From NCBI RefSeq assembly GCF_002251755.1, contig NZ_NOXT01000109.1, positions 4,246-60,714 of the forward strand: DNA of 56,469 nucleotides. The letters run 5' to 3'. Shown piece after piece: positions 8,779 to 19,089 of this stretch; position 1 is the stretch's first letter, and every line of letters begins with the position of its first letter. The notes under the pieces are model-generated. The model did no database searches. It saw nothing but the letters and a program-made list of their open reading frames with translations, and was not told the DNA's origin. The stretch is from Sandarakinorhabdus cyanobacteriorum. Lineage in GTDB: Bacteria; Pseudomonadota; Alphaproteobacteria; Sphingomonadales; Sphingomonadaceae. Position numbers and translations under genes: made by a program.

Positions 8779-10343
8779 TGCCGATCCTTTCGATCATGAT
8801 CTTGGCTCCGGTGGTGGCAGCCCTGGTGGTGGCAACGCTGCCGGGTGGCGGGCAGGAGCGCGCCGGCCGGGCGCGGGTGGTGGCGCTGGCCACGACGCTG
8901 GCGGAATTTGGCGCCGGCATCTGGCTGTGGCTGAACTTTGATCAGAGCTCGGCCGCCTTACAGTTCCCGGAACAGCTGCAGCTGTTCGCGCCCTATTTCA
9001 GCTGGTCGCTGGGCATTGATGGCATCGCGCTGATGCTGATCGAGCTTTCGGTGTTCCTGATGCCGTTGTGCGTGCTGGCGAGCTGGGAAGCGGTGCAGAA
9101 GCGCGTGCCGGAATATATGGCGGCGTTCCTGCTGATGGAATCGCTGATGATCGGCACCTTCGCGGCGCGCGACATCTTCCTCTTCTATCTGTTCTTCGAA
9201 GGCGGCCTGATCCCGATGTTCCTGATCATCGGCATCTGGGGCGGCGCGCGGCGCATTTATGCGTCCTACAAATTCTTCCTCTACACGCTGCTCGGCTCGG
9301 TGCTGATGCTGGTCGCCATGCTGTGGATGGTGGGCCAGGCCGGATCGTCGGACATCGGCGATCTGAGCCGCCATGATTTCGCCAAGGACGCGCAATTCTG
9401 GCTGTTCCTCGCCTTCTTCGCCAGCTTTGCCGTGAAGATGCCGATGTGGCCGGTGCACACCTGGCTGCCCGATGCCCACGTGGAGGCACCGACCGCCGGT
9501 TCGATGATCCTGGCTGGCGTGCTCTTGAAGCTGGGCGGCTATGGCTTCATCCGCTTCTCGCTGCCGATGTTCCCCGATGCCTCGGCCCAGTTGATCTGGC
9601 TGGTGTTCGCGCTGTCCATGGTCGCGGTGGTCTACACGTCGCTGGTTGCGCTGGTGCAGCATGACATGAAGAAGCTGATCGCCTATTCATCGGTCGCCCA
9701 CATGGCGTTCGTCACCGGCGGCCTGTTTGCGCTGAACACGCAAGGGATCGAAGGCGCGATGGTGATGATGCTGTCCCACGGCCTCGTCTCGGGCGCGCTG
9801 TTCCTGTGTGTCGGCGTGATTTACGACCGGCTGCACACCCGCGAGATCGGCCGTTATGGCGGCCTTGCGGACACCATGCCGAAATATGCGCTGGTGCTGC
9901 TGTTCTTCACCATGGCAAGCGTTGGCCTGCCGGCGACCTCGGGCTTTGTCGCGGAATTCCTGGTGCTGCTCGGCCTGTATCAGACCAGCACCTGGGCGAC
10001 CTTCGTGCTCACCACCGGCATCATCCTGGGCGCCGGCTATATGCTGTGGCTCTATGCCCGCGTCGCCTATGGCAAGGCGGCGGGCGAGGACACGCGGGCG
10101 ATGCCGGATCTTTCGGCGCGCGAGATCGCCATTCTGGCGCCCATCATCATCGCCACGCTGTGGATGGGCATTTATCCGAAAAGCTTTCAACAGCCGATGA
10201 AGCCGGCGATTGCCGCCGTGGTCGCCCGGCTGGAGGGCCGTGAACTGGCCACCGTGCCGACGGACATGACGCTGTCGCCCGCGCTGCCGGCGATTGAAAG
10301 CGCAGCCCGGGCCAACACTGCCCATGCTGAGGGCCACCACTGA
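8778..10343 (+). CDS. nuoM: NADH-quinone oxidoreductase subunit M (NuoM)
   Basis: Antiporter-like proton-pumping membrane subunit of complex I. It has 521 residues and is hydrophobic throughout. Motifs include FYLFFEGGLIPMFLIIGIWGG (TM5 glutamate) and MWPVHTWLPDAHVEAPTAGS (channel region). The start ATG overlaps the nuoL stop and the stop overlaps the nuoN start (TGATG at both junctions), indicating coupled translation and equal stoichiometry. Confidence 0.97.
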   Translation: MPILSIMILAPVVAALVVATLPGGGQERAGRARVVALATTLAEFGAGIWLWLNFDQSSAALQFPEQLQLFAPYFSWSLGIDGIALMLIELSVFLMPLCVLASWEAVQKRVPEYMAAFLLMESLMIGTFAARDIFLFYLFFEGGLIPMFLIIGIWGGARRIYASYKFFLYTLLGSVLMLVAMLWMVGQAGSSDIGDLSRHDFAKDAQFWLFLAFFASFAVKMPMWPVHTWLPDAHVEAPTAGSMILAGVLLKLGGYGFIRFSLPMFPDASAQLIWLVFALSMVAVVYTSLVALVQHDMKKLIAYSSVAHMAFVTGGLFALNTQGIEGAMVMMLSHGLVSGALFLCVGVIYDRLHTREIGRYGGLADTMPKYALVLLFFTMASVGLPATSGFVAEFLVLLGLYQTSTWATFVLTTGIILGAGYMLWLYARVAYGKAAGEDTRAMPDLSAREIAILAPIIIATLWMGIYPKSFQQPMKPAIAAVVARLEGRELATVPTDMTLSPALPAIESAARANTAHAEGHH

Positions 10344-11803
10344 TGCACCCGATCTTCGCCTCCATCGCCATTGCCGGCCCGGAAACCATCCTGACGCTGG
10401 GCAGCCTGGCCGCGCTGATGCTCGGCACCTTCACGCCCAAGCACCGCGCGCTGGTGGTGACCAGCCTGTTCGCCGTGGCGATCCTGGGTGTGGCCGGCTT
10501 CAGCCTGACCGATGCGCCGGCCGGGCGCAGCATCGCCTTTGACGGGCTTTATGTCGCCGATGATTTTTCCGCCTATCTGAAGGTGATCATCATGGCCGCC
10601 GCTGCGGCTTCGGTGCTGCTGGCGCTGCCCTGGCTGCAGGAAAGAGGGGCCGGCCGGTTTGAATATCCGGTGCTGATGCTGCTGGCGGCATTGGGCATGG
10701 CGATGATGGTCTCGGCCAATGATCTGCTCACCCTCTATGTCGGGCTGGAGCTGGCAGCGCTGCCCTCCTATGTGCTCGCCGCCTTCAGCCGCGCCGATGA
10801 CCGTTCGGCCGAAGCCGGCCTCAAATATTTCGTGCTGGGGGCGCTGGCCTCGGGGATGCTGCTCTATGGCGTCACCCTCGTCTACGGCTTTGCCGGTTCC
10901 ACCCAGCTCGATGTGATTGCCCAGCTGGTCTCGGCCCAGGCGGAACGCTCGATCGGCATGTTGTTCGGCATTGTATTCATCCTCGCTGGCCTCGCCTTCA
11001 AGGTCTCGGCGGTGCCGTTCCACATGTGGACGCCCGATGTCTATGAAGGCGCGCCCACGCCGGTGGCTGCCTTCTTCTCGGCCGCGCCCAAGGCGGCGGC
11101 GCTGGGCCTGATGGCGCGCGTGCTCGTGGTGGCCTTCCCCGGCAAGGTGGCGGCCGACTGGCAGCAGATCATCATGTTCATCGCCATCGCCTCCATGGTG
11201 CTGGGGGCGGTGGCGGCGGTGGCACAAACCAACGTCAAGCGCCTGCTGGCCTATAGCTCCATTGCCAACATCGGCTTTGCGCTGGTCGGCCTGTCCCCCG
11301 GCAGCCCGGCCGGCATTTCGGCGCTGCTCTTCTATGTCACCGTCTATGTGGCGATGACGCTGGGCAGCTTCCTGGTCGTGCTGCAGCTGCGCCGGCCCGA
11401 TGGCGGCACCGTGGAAACCATGGCCGATCTGGCCGGGCTGTCCAAAACCCAGCCGAAGCTGGCGCTGGCGCTGGCGATCTTCATGTTTTCCCTGGCCGGC
11501 ATCCCGCCGCTGCTCGGCTTCTGGCCCAAGTTCGCCGTGTTCCAGGCCGCCATCGCCTCGGGTCTCCTGGGTCTGGCCATCATCGGCTTCATCGCGTCGG
11601 TCGTTGCGGCCTTTTACTATCTCCGGCTCATCAAGATCATGTATTTCGATGAACCCGCGGTGGCGCTGGCCAGCGAAGGCAGCCCGGTGAATGGCGCGCT
11701 GATTGCGGCTTGCGCGCTGTTCTGCTCGCCGCTTGGCATGCTCGCCATGTCGCCGCTGGCTGTGGCGACGGCGCGGGCGGCCGCGGCGCTGTTCCCGGCT
11801 TGA
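10343..11803 (+). CDS. nuoN: NADH-quinone oxidoreductase subunit N (NuoN)
   Basis: Third antiporter-like proton-pumping subunit of complex I. The 486-residue polytopic protein contains the family motif HMWTPDVYEGAPTPVAAFFS and a VKRLLAYSSIANIG segment shared with NuoL and NuoM. Normal length. Both ends overlap neighbours by one base; the stop TGA overlaps the ATG of birA, so the nuo operon continues into cofactor genes without a break. Confidence 0.97.
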   Translation: MHPIFASIAIAGPETILTLGSLAALMLGTFTPKHRALVVTSLFAVAILGVAGFSLTDAPAGRSIAFDGLYVADDFSAYLKVIIMAAAAASVLLALPWLQERGAGRFEYPVLMLLAALGMAMMVSANDLLTLYVGLELAALPSYVLAAFSRADDRSAEAGLKYFVLGALASGMLLYGVTLVYGFAGSTQLDVIAQLVSAQAERSIGMLFGIVFILAGLAFKVSAVPFHMWTPDVYEGAPTPVAAFFSAAPKAAALGLMARVLVVAFPGKVAADWQQIIMFIAIASMVLGAVAAVAQTNVKRLLAYSSIANIGFALVGLSPGSPAGISALLFYVTVYVAMTLGSFLVVLQLRRPDGGTVETMADLAGLSKTQPKLALALAIFMFSLAGIPPLLGFWPKFAVFQAAIASGLLGLAIIGFIASVVAAFYYLRLIKIMYFDEPAVALASEGSPVNGALIAACALFCSPLGMLAMSPLAVATARAAAALFPA

Positions 11804-12504
11804 TGACAGCTGACGTCACCCACCTCGCCGAGGTGGGCTCCACCAACGACTGGCTGCTGGCGCGTGCTGACACGCTGCCCGATGGCCATTGGGTGCGCGC
11901 TGATCGCCAGACCGCCGGTCGCGGCCGGCGCGGGCGGGTGTGGAATGATGCTGTGGGCAACTTCATGGGCTCTGTGCTGGTCAAGGCCGATGGCCCGGTC
12001 CAGCAATTGAGCTTTGTGGCGGCGTTGGCGCTGCACGATGCCCTGGCGGCGGTCAGCGGCCAGCAGGCCCGCTTCACGCTGAAATGGCCCAATGATGTGC
12101 TGCTGGATGGGACCAAATGTTCTGGCATCCTCCTGGAACGGCAGGGGGCGGCGCTGGTGATCGGCATCGGCGTCAACCTGGCCCACCATCCGGATGGCAC
12201 CGAACGGCCGGCCACCAGCCTCGCCGCCGCTGGCCTGCCTGTGCCAACGCCGCTTGCCCTGCTCGATGCGCTGGCCCCGGCCTTCGCACGGTGGCGGGCC
12301 GTGTGGGCGGCCGAGGGGTTTGCCCCGATCCGTGACCAGTGGCTGGCGCGCGCGGCCGGGGTGGGCGGGCGCATGGTGGCACGGCTGGGCCGGGAAAGCC
12401 CGGAAGGCGTGTTTGTCGGTCTGGGTGATGATGGCGCATTGCTGCTGGCCGGCGATGATGGCAGCCTGCGTGCCATCCATGCCGGCGAAGTCTTCGCGCT
12501 GTAG
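11803..12504 (+). CDS. birA: Biotin--[acetyl-CoA-carboxylase] ligase (BirA without DNA-binding domain)
   Basis: Activates biotin with ATP and attaches it to the lysine of biotin carboxyl carrier proteins; cytosolic. The 233 residues begin directly with the catalytic domain (EVGSTNDWLLAR), followed by the biotinyl-AMP loop GRGRRGRVW, the core FTLKWPNDVLLDGTKCSGIL and the GIGVNLAHHP segment. There is no N-terminal helix-turn-helix, so it is the mono-functional type and cannot repress biotin genes as the E. coli protein does. The start ATG at 11803 overlaps the nuoN stop. Twelve bases separate it from coaX. Confidence 0.94.
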   Translation: MTADVTHLAEVGSTNDWLLARADTLPDGHWVRADRQTAGRGRRGRVWNDAVGNFMGSVLVKADGPVQQLSFVAALALHDALAAVSGQQARFTLKWPNDVLLDGTKCSGILLERQGAALVIGIGVNLAHHPDGTERPATSLAAAGLPVPTPLALLDALAPAFARWRAVWAAEGFAPIRDQWLARAAGVGGRMVARLGRESPEGVFVGLGDDGALLLAGDDGSLRAIHAGEVFAL

Positions 12505-12516
12505 GAGTGTTGGGCC

Positions 12517-13302
12517 ATGCTGCTGGCCATTGACGTGGGCAACACCAACATTGTCTTCGCCTTGTGCGAAGGTGATGAGATCATGCACCGCTGGCGCATT
12601 TCCACCGATGGCCAGCGCACCGCGGACGAATATGCCGTGTGGCTGCACCAGCTGATGGCGCTGGAAGGGGTGGCGATGGGCATTGTCGATTCTGCCATCA
12701 TCTCCACCGTGGTGCCGCCGACCTTGTTCAACCTGCAGCGCCTGTGCCGCAAATATTTCAATGTCGAACCGCTGGTGGTGGCCGTCGGCCAGATCAATAT
12801 GGGGCTCGACATCGCCCTTCCCAACCCGGCCGAGGTCGGGGCAGACCGGCTGGTCAACGCGGTTGCCGCCCACGGCGAATGGCCCGGCGACCTGATCATC
12901 ATCGATTTCGGCACCGCCACCACCTTTGATGTCGTCTCGGCGGATGGTGCCTATCAGGGCGGGGCAATTGCACCGGGCATCAACCTGTCGATGGATGCGC
13001 TCTATCAGGCTGCTGCCAAGCTGCCGCGCATCGCCGTTGAGCCGCCGCCGGGCGATCTTGGCGCCATCGGCAAGGGCACCGTGCACGCGATGCAATCAGG
13101 GCTGTTCTGGGGCTATGTCGGCCTGATCGAAGGGCTGGTGGCGCGCCTATCGGCCGAACTGCCGTCAATGCCCACGGTGATCGCCACCGGCGGTCTTGCC
13201 ACCTTGTTCCAGCGCCACACACCTGCGATAGCCCATGTCGACGGTGATCTCACCATTCGCGGCCTGATCCGCCTCCACATATTGAACGCAAAGCAGAATT
13301 GA
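12517..13302 (+). CDS. coaX: Type III pantothenate kinase
   Basis: Phosphorylates pantothenate, the first step of coenzyme A synthesis; cytosolic. The 261-residue ASKHA-fold protein has the phosphate-1 motif DVGNTNIVFAL at the N-terminus, PAEVGADRLVNAVAAHG, the DFGTATTFDVV phosphate motif and GAIAPGINLSMDAL, all diagnostic of CoaX. AGGAG lies upstream of the ATG. It is abutted by RNase J with no gap. CoaX enzymes are typically insensitive to CoA feedback. A type I-like pantothenate kinase is also encoded in this window at 39415. Confidence 0.95.
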   Translation: MLLAIDVGNTNIVFALCEGDEIMHRWRISTDGQRTADEYAVWLHQLMALEGVAMGIVDSAIISTVVPPTLFNLQRLCRKYFNVEPLVVAVGQINMGLDIALPNPAEVGADRLVNAVAAHGEWPGDLIIIDFGTATTFDVVSADGAYQGGAIAPGINLSMDALYQAAAKLPRIAVEPPPGDLGAIGKGTVHAMQSGLFWGYVGLIEGLVARLSAELPSMPTVIATGGLATLFQRHTPAIAHVDGDLTIRGLIRLHILNAKQN

Positions 13303-14949
13303 ATGACCCCTGGTAACGAGTTGATTTTCCTGCCGTTGGGTGGGTCAGGCGAGATTGGCATGAACGTCAATCTCTATGGCGCCAACGGCAAATGGGTGAT
13401 GGTTGATCTGGGGATGACCTTTGGTGATCCCCGCTATCCCGGCATTGATGTCGTGCTGCCCGATCTCGCCTTCATCGAGGAGCGGCGCAAGGATCTGCTC
13501 GGCATCGTGCTCACTCACGGGCATGAGGATCATATCGGCGCCATCCCCTATCTGGCGGCCGAACTGAAGGTGCCGCTCTATGCCACCCCGTTCACCGCCG
13601 GCCTGATCGCCAAGAAGCTGGAGGAGGAAGGGCTGCTGGGTGAGGTCAAGCTCAACATCGTGCCGATGGGCGGCACGCTGCAGCTGGGGCCGTTCGGGTT
13701 CAAATATGTCGCGCTCGCGCACTCCATCCCGGAAGGCAATGCGCTGATCATCGACACACCCTATGGCCGCATCTTCCACACCGGCGATTGGAAGCTGGAT
13801 GATGCGCCGCTGCTGGGCAATCCGGTCACGGCGGCCGAACTGAAGGCCATTGGCGACGAGGGAATCCTGACGTTGGTGGGCGATTCCACCAACGTGTTCA
13901 ATCCCGAAGCCTCGGGCAGCGAAAGCGATGTGAAGGATGGCCTGATGCGCCTCATAAAGGCGCGCAAATCGGGTCGGGTGTTGGTGACGACCTTTGCCAG
14001 CAATGCTGCGCGGCTGGGCACGCTGGGCCAGGTCGCCAAGGCCGCCGGGCGCGAGCTGGTGTTGGCCGGGCGCAGCATGGACCGCATCGTCAAGGTGGCG
14101 CGCGCCACCGGCTATCTGACCGATCTGCCCGATCCGGTCGATTGGGAAACCGCGATGACGCTGCCGCGGAACAAGGTGCTGATCCTGTGCACCGGCGCGC
14201 AAGGCGAACCGCAGGCGGCGCTCAGCCGGATTGCCGAGGGCAGCCATCCGGTGCTGAAGCTGGAGCCGGGCGATCTCGTCGTCTATTCATCGAAGCAGAT
14301 CCCGGGCAACGAGCTGAGCATCGGCCGGGTGCAGAATGTCCTGGCCAGCCGCGGCATCGACATCGTCACCGAAAAACAGGCGCATGTGCACGTGTCGGGC
14401 CACCCCGGCCAGCCGGAGCTGGAGGCCATGTATGAATGGATCCGGCCCCAGATCGCCATTCCCGTGCATGGCGAACGCCGGCACATGGAAGAACATGCCA
14501 AGCTGGCCAAGGCGTGCGGCGTGCCCCAGGCGCTGGTGCCGGTGAACGGCAGCGCGATCCGGCTGGCACCCGATGGGCCGAAGTTGTTGGGCCATGAAAA
14601 GGCCGGGCGGCTGGTGCTGGATGGCGATGTGATCCTGCCCGCCGATGGCGCCACCATCGTTGAACGGCGGCGGCTGGCGCACAACGGCATGATCGCGGTC
14701 GCCGTGGTGGTGGGCCGCAACGGCCTGCCGGCTGCCACGCCGAAGGTGAGCGCGCAGGGCGTGCCGGTGGAGGAAGACAAGGCCGAGTTTCTCGACGCCT
14801 GCGCCGAAGCCGCCGAAAAGGCGGCGGCGAAGGCGGATGCAAAGCGGCCTGACGCCTATGCCGAAGCCATCCGCGTCGCCGTGCGACGTGTGGCGCGCGA
14901 TTGGACGGGCAAGAAGCCGGTGACCGATGTGCAGGTGATCAGGCTGTGA
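13303..14949 (+). CDS. rnj: Ribonuclease J
   Basis: Metallo-beta-lactamase/beta-CASP nuclease combining endonuclease and 5'-3' exonuclease activity in mRNA decay and rRNA maturation. The 548-residue protein has the zinc motif THGHEDHIGAIP (H72, H74, D76, H77), HTGDWKLD, GDSTN and the beta-CASP end motif HVSGHPGQPELEAM. Its ATG follows the coaX stop with no spacing. Its own stop overlaps the next gene by four bases. In alphaproteobacteria this birA-coaX-rnj order after nuoN is common. Confidence 0.95.
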   Translation: MTPGNELIFLPLGGSGEIGMNVNLYGANGKWVMVDLGMTFGDPRYPGIDVVLPDLAFIEERRKDLLGIVLTHGHEDHIGAIPYLAAELKVPLYATPFTAGLIAKKLEEEGLLGEVKLNIVPMGGTLQLGPFGFKYVALAHSIPEGNALIIDTPYGRIFHTGDWKLDDAPLLGNPVTAAELKAIGDEGILTLVGDSTNVFNPEASGSESDVKDGLMRLIKARKSGRVLVTTFASNAARLGTLGQVAKAAGRELVLAGRSMDRIVKVARATGYLTDLPDPVDWETAMTLPRNKVLILCTGAQGEPQAALSRIAEGSHPVLKLEPGDLVVYSSKQIPGNELSIGRVQNVLASRGIDIVTEKQAHVHVSGHPGQPELEAMYEWIRPQIAIPVHGERRHMEEHAKLAKACGVPQALVPVNGSAIRLAPDGPKLLGHEKAGRLVLDGDVILPADGATIVERRRLAHNGMIAVAVVVGRNGLPAATPKVSAQGVPVEEDKAEFLDACAEAAEKAAAKADAKRPDAYAEAIRVAVRRVARDWTGKKPVTDVQVIRL

Positions 14950-15236
14950 AGCTGCAGTCTGCGCTGGCCATCTACCTGCTGTTCTGGACGCTGACCCTGT
15001 TCGCTGTCTTGCCCTTTGGCGTGAAGACGGCGGAGGAGGATGGCAGCGAGCCGGTGCCCGGCCAGGCGACTTCGGCGCCATCCAACCCGATGATCCTGAA
15101 AAAGATGCTGTGGACCACGGCGATCAGTGCCGTGCTGTTCGGCCTGTTCATGGCCAATTATGTCTTTGGCTGGGTGGGCGTGGACGATGTGCCCTTCTGG
15201 CAGACGCGTGGGCCTTATGCGCCGGTGAAGGGCTGA
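14946..15236 (+). CDS. DUF1467 family two-TM membrane protein
   Basis: Small 96-residue inner-membrane protein with two hydrophobic segments (about residues 3-22 and 55-78) joined by a polar loop. The N-terminal LAIYLLFWTLTLFAVLPFGVKT pattern is typical of DUF1467, a family of unknown function found downstream of rnj in alphaproteobacteria. The start is GTG at 14946, overlapping the RNase J stop (GTGA). It is the last gene of the 13-kb nuoG run. Confidence 0.8.
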   Translation: MKLQSALAIYLLFWTLTLFAVLPFGVKTAEEDGSEPVPGQATSAPSNPMILKKMLWTTAISAVLFGLFMANYVFGWVGVDDVPFWQTRGPYAPVKG

Positions 15237-15546
15237 TTCCAGCCAGAGCGGGCTTTGGCCGCCAACGGGAACCATGCTGCGCCGCTGAACGCGGAGCGGG
15301 TTGACTGCGCCGAAATTGCAAAATCGCCCAATTTGACGGAATTGACAGAAATCCCCAAAACTGACGTTGAAAACGCGCGCTGTTGCTGTGACCAGTCCAG
15401 CCAGTCGTGTCGATGATTTTACAATTGAGACAGAGCCGCAATCACCATCATTGACAGATTCTGGCGATGTAGGACAGGCGAATTCGCCGGTCCCTGCCTC
15501 GGCCGGATGCAGTCTGGACGGCGCGGCAATCACCGCGCCCAATGGA
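15237..15546. other. Convergent intergenic region, A+T-richer than its surroundings
   Basis: 310 bp between the convergent DUF1467 and coiled-coil genes. It is visibly less G+C-rich than the flanks (around 15310-15460 especially) and contains several TTGAC words (15339-15347 and 15451). No convincing open frame, promoter pair or strong terminator with a T-tract is visible, except for the weak hairpin listed separately. Confidence 0.5.
15520..15539 (-). terminator. Weak hairpin downstream of the coiled-coil gene
   Basis: GGCGCGG (15520-15526) and CCGCGCC (15533-15539) form a 7-bp G+C stem with a 6-nt loop, just after the stop codon of the minus-strand gene. There is no T-tract on either strand, so if it terminates at all it is not a classical intrinsic terminator. 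Confidence 0.3.
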
Positions 15547-17709
15547 TCAGTTGAAGCGTCCGGCGGCCTGGCCCAGCGCCAGATAGAGCTTGCCCAGCGT
15601 GGACGACAGCAGCACGGCGCCCAGCGCCTCGCCGCCGCGTTCGGGCATGATCTCACCAATCAGAGCCTCGAAATCGGCAAGGAAGCGGCCGGCTTCGGCG
15701 CGGAATTCGCGGTCATGCTGGAAATGGCGAACGAACTGGCGGCCGGTGCCGTGATCGAGCCCTTGTTCAAGGCGGCGGGCAATGGCAGCACCGTCGCCGG
15801 CGGCATAATCGCTCCACGCCCTGTCATCCAGATCGAAATCCAGCAGGCGCGCCATGTCGACGGCGCTGCCCTGCAGGCTGTCGATCAGGCTGTTGGCACG
15901 GCGGCCCAGGGCGTTCCTCGCGCGCACATCGGCACGGGTTTCCACCGCCGCCACATGCGCCTCCACTTCCGCCAGCGTCGTGGTGAGTGACAGGATGCGC
16001 TGGGTCACCCGTTCGGCAGCGGCTTGGGCGGCATCGCCGGCCTTGCCCTGCAGGGCCACCAGCTCCGCAATCCGCTCGCGGATGGGGGCGGCAAAGGCGG
16101 TCTCGGCCCGGCTGCTGGCGGCCTCGCCCAGCGCGGCCTCCGCTTCGGCCACCACGCCGTCCAGCGCGGTGCGCATGGCGCCGGCGGCGGCCTGGGCGAC
16201 ATCGCGCACACGCCCGAAACTGTCGATCAGATCGGTGGAGGTGGTCAGCGCCAGGCGGCCGGTGTCGGCCTCAAGGCTGCGAAGCTGATCCTGGGCGCGG
16301 GCAATGGCATCGGCGAGTTCGGCGCTGCTGGCGGCCAGCGCTTCGCGGGCGAGGGCCAATCGATCGCTGGCGCTGCCGACATTGTTGCTGCTGGCCAGGA
16401 TGGGCTCGGCCAGTGTCTCGGCCTCGGCCTTCAAGGCGGCGAGCCGGGTGGACAGCGTGGCGATCAGCGGTTCGGTCGCCGGCACGCGCGTGTCGAGCAG
16501 GGTCAGCGTCGCCTGCGCTTCGGCACTGATGCCGGCCAGCTGGCCCTGCAGCTGCGCCAGGGTGGTGGCGGCGCTGTCGATCGGTTGGCCCAACGCACCG
16601 GCACTGGCGGTTGCACTGGCCATGCCTGCGTCCAGCGTGACCAGCGCCGCGCTGCTGGCCTGCATGGCGGCGGTGAGGCGGGCCTCCATCGCTTCCACCC
16701 GGGCGGCCAGATCGGTCACAAGCTGCCCGGCGTTGGCCCCGGCCGTCTCGATTTCGGCCGCCACCCGGCCGGCCAGCGTCTGCAGCGTCGTCAGCCGTTC
16801 GTCGAGGGTGCGGGCGGCTTCGCCACCAATGTGCGCCAGCGTGGTGCGGGCCTGGTCCAGCCCGGCCAGCATGGCGCTGGTCTGGGTGTGCACCGCCTCG
16901 CGCGTGCCGTCCACCACCGCCAGCGTGCGGTTGCTGGCGGCATCGAGCGCGGCTTGCAGCGTGGCCAACGGGGTTTCAACGGCGGCGCGGGCGGCATCGG
17001 CAGCGCTGGTCAGCTGGGCGAGGCTGGCGGCACCGGCCTCCCCTAGGGCGCCGATCTCGCGGGCGCTGCTGGCGGCGGCGCTGCGGGCCTGGGCTTCGGC
17101 CTCGCTGGCGCGGGTATAGAGCGCGGCGAGCAGGGTTTCGGTTTCGGCCAGCTGGGCGCGCAGCTGATTGTCGGCGCGGCCCAGCAGCTCGATCAGGCCT
17201 GTCGCCTGGGCGGTGGCGGCCGGGACGGCGCCGGCCACCTCACTGGCGGCGGCCGTGGCCTGGGCGATGGTGCGGGCCAGCGCATCGTTGCTGGCGTCAA
17301 GGGCGCGGCCGGCATCGGCAATCGCGCTGGCATGGCCGGCGACCGGCTTGGCCAGTGCGGCGATGCGGTGGGCGGTGGTGTCGAGCTGTTCCTGCAAGGC
17401 AGCCAGGGCAACCGCACTGCGTTCCACTTCGATGGCGGCCAGTTTGGCGCGGGTTTCGGCGGTTTCGGCGCGCAACGCGGCGATCGCGCCGGCATCACGC
17501 AGCTGCAGCACCGCCAGCCACACCACGGCCAGCGGCGCCAGCAGCGCCAGCCCGGCGATGATCAGCGGCTGTGCGCCATCGGCGAGCACGATCTGCCCGG
17601 TGAAGGCGGCCCAGCCGGCACCGATACCGGCCACCCACAGCAGGCTGGCAACGGCGGCGATGATCCACGGCCAGCGGCGTGGGGGTTGGGGGGTGAACAG
17701 ATCGTCCAT
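15547..17709 (-). CDS. Two-TM, long coiled-coil protein, TipN-like
   Basis: A 720-residue protein with a short basic/proline N-terminus, two hydrophobic helices (about residues 14-36 and 47-68), then roughly 500 residues of alanine-rich heptad-like helix. The last 110 residues are compact and less repetitive (RRANSLIDSLQGSAVDMARLL onward), ending in a globular-looking segment. The architecture matches the alphaproteobacterial pole marker TipN (two N-terminal TMs plus a long coiled coil), and the C-terminal segment resembles what I recall of that family. This is inference, not a motif match; other long coiled-coil membrane proteins are possible. There is no strong Shine-Dalgarno before the ATG at 17709. 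It lies downstream of gltA and its terminator. Confidence 0.5.
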   Translation of the reverse strand: MDDLFTPQPPRRWPWIIAAVASLLWVAGIGAGWAAFTGQIVLADGAQPLIIAGLALLAPLAVVWLAVLQLRDAGAIAALRAETAETRAKLAAIEVERSAVALAALQEQLDTTAHRIAALAKPVAGHASAIADAGRALDASNDALARTIAQATAAASEVAGAVPAATAQATGLIELLGRADNQLRAQLAETETLLAALYTRASEAEAQARSAAASSAREIGALGEAGAASLAQLTSAADAARAAVETPLATLQAALDAASNRTLAVVDGTREAVHTQTSAMLAGLDQARTTLAHIGGEAARTLDERLTTLQTLAGRVAAEIETAGANAGQLVTDLAARVEAMEARLTAAMQASSAALVTLDAGMASATASAGALGQPIDSAATTLAQLQGQLAGISAEAQATLTLLDTRVPATEPLIATLSTRLAALKAEAETLAEPILASSNNVGSASDRLALAREALAASSAELADAIARAQDQLRSLEADTGRLALTTSTDLIDSFGRVRDVAQAAAGAMRTALDGVVAEAEAALGEAASSRAETAFAAPIRERIAELVALQGKAGDAAQAAAERVTQRILSLTTTLAEVEAHVAAVETRADVRARNALGRRANSLIDSLQGSAVDMARLLDFDLDDRAWSDYAAGDGAAIARRLEQGLDHGTGRQFVRHFQHDREFRAEAGRFLADFEALIGEIMPERGGEALGAVLLSSTLGKLYLALGQAAGRFN

Positions 17710-17724
17710 GCTGAATCACAAACA

Positions 17725-17757
17725 GGAAAAGGGGCTGCCGTTCAAGCCGGCAGCCCC
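17725..17757 (-). terminator. Intrinsic terminator of gltX-gltA
   Basis: A perfect 10-bp stem, GGGGCTGCCG (17731-17740) with CGGCAGCCCC (17748-17757), with a 7-nt loop. Read on the minus strand it is followed by TTTTCC, giving the usual stem-plus-U-tract shape, 35 bp past the gltA stop. Confidence 0.85.
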
Positions 17758-17791
17758 CTGTTATCCTGCAATGGCAAAGATTCCGCGAACG

Positions 17792-19072
<1,281 letters not shown>

Positions 19073-19089
19073 GTCCCTCGTCCCTTCGC

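Noticed and set aside
12980-13222. Minus-strand 80-codon frame inside coaX
   Set aside because: Antisense to conserved CoaX motifs, Arg-rich, no ribosome site.
16024-17119. Plus-strand frames opposite the coiled-coil gene
   Set aside because: The alanine-rich coiled coil leaves its complement open by composition alone; the translations are Gly/Gln- or Ala/Ser/Arg-rich without family features.
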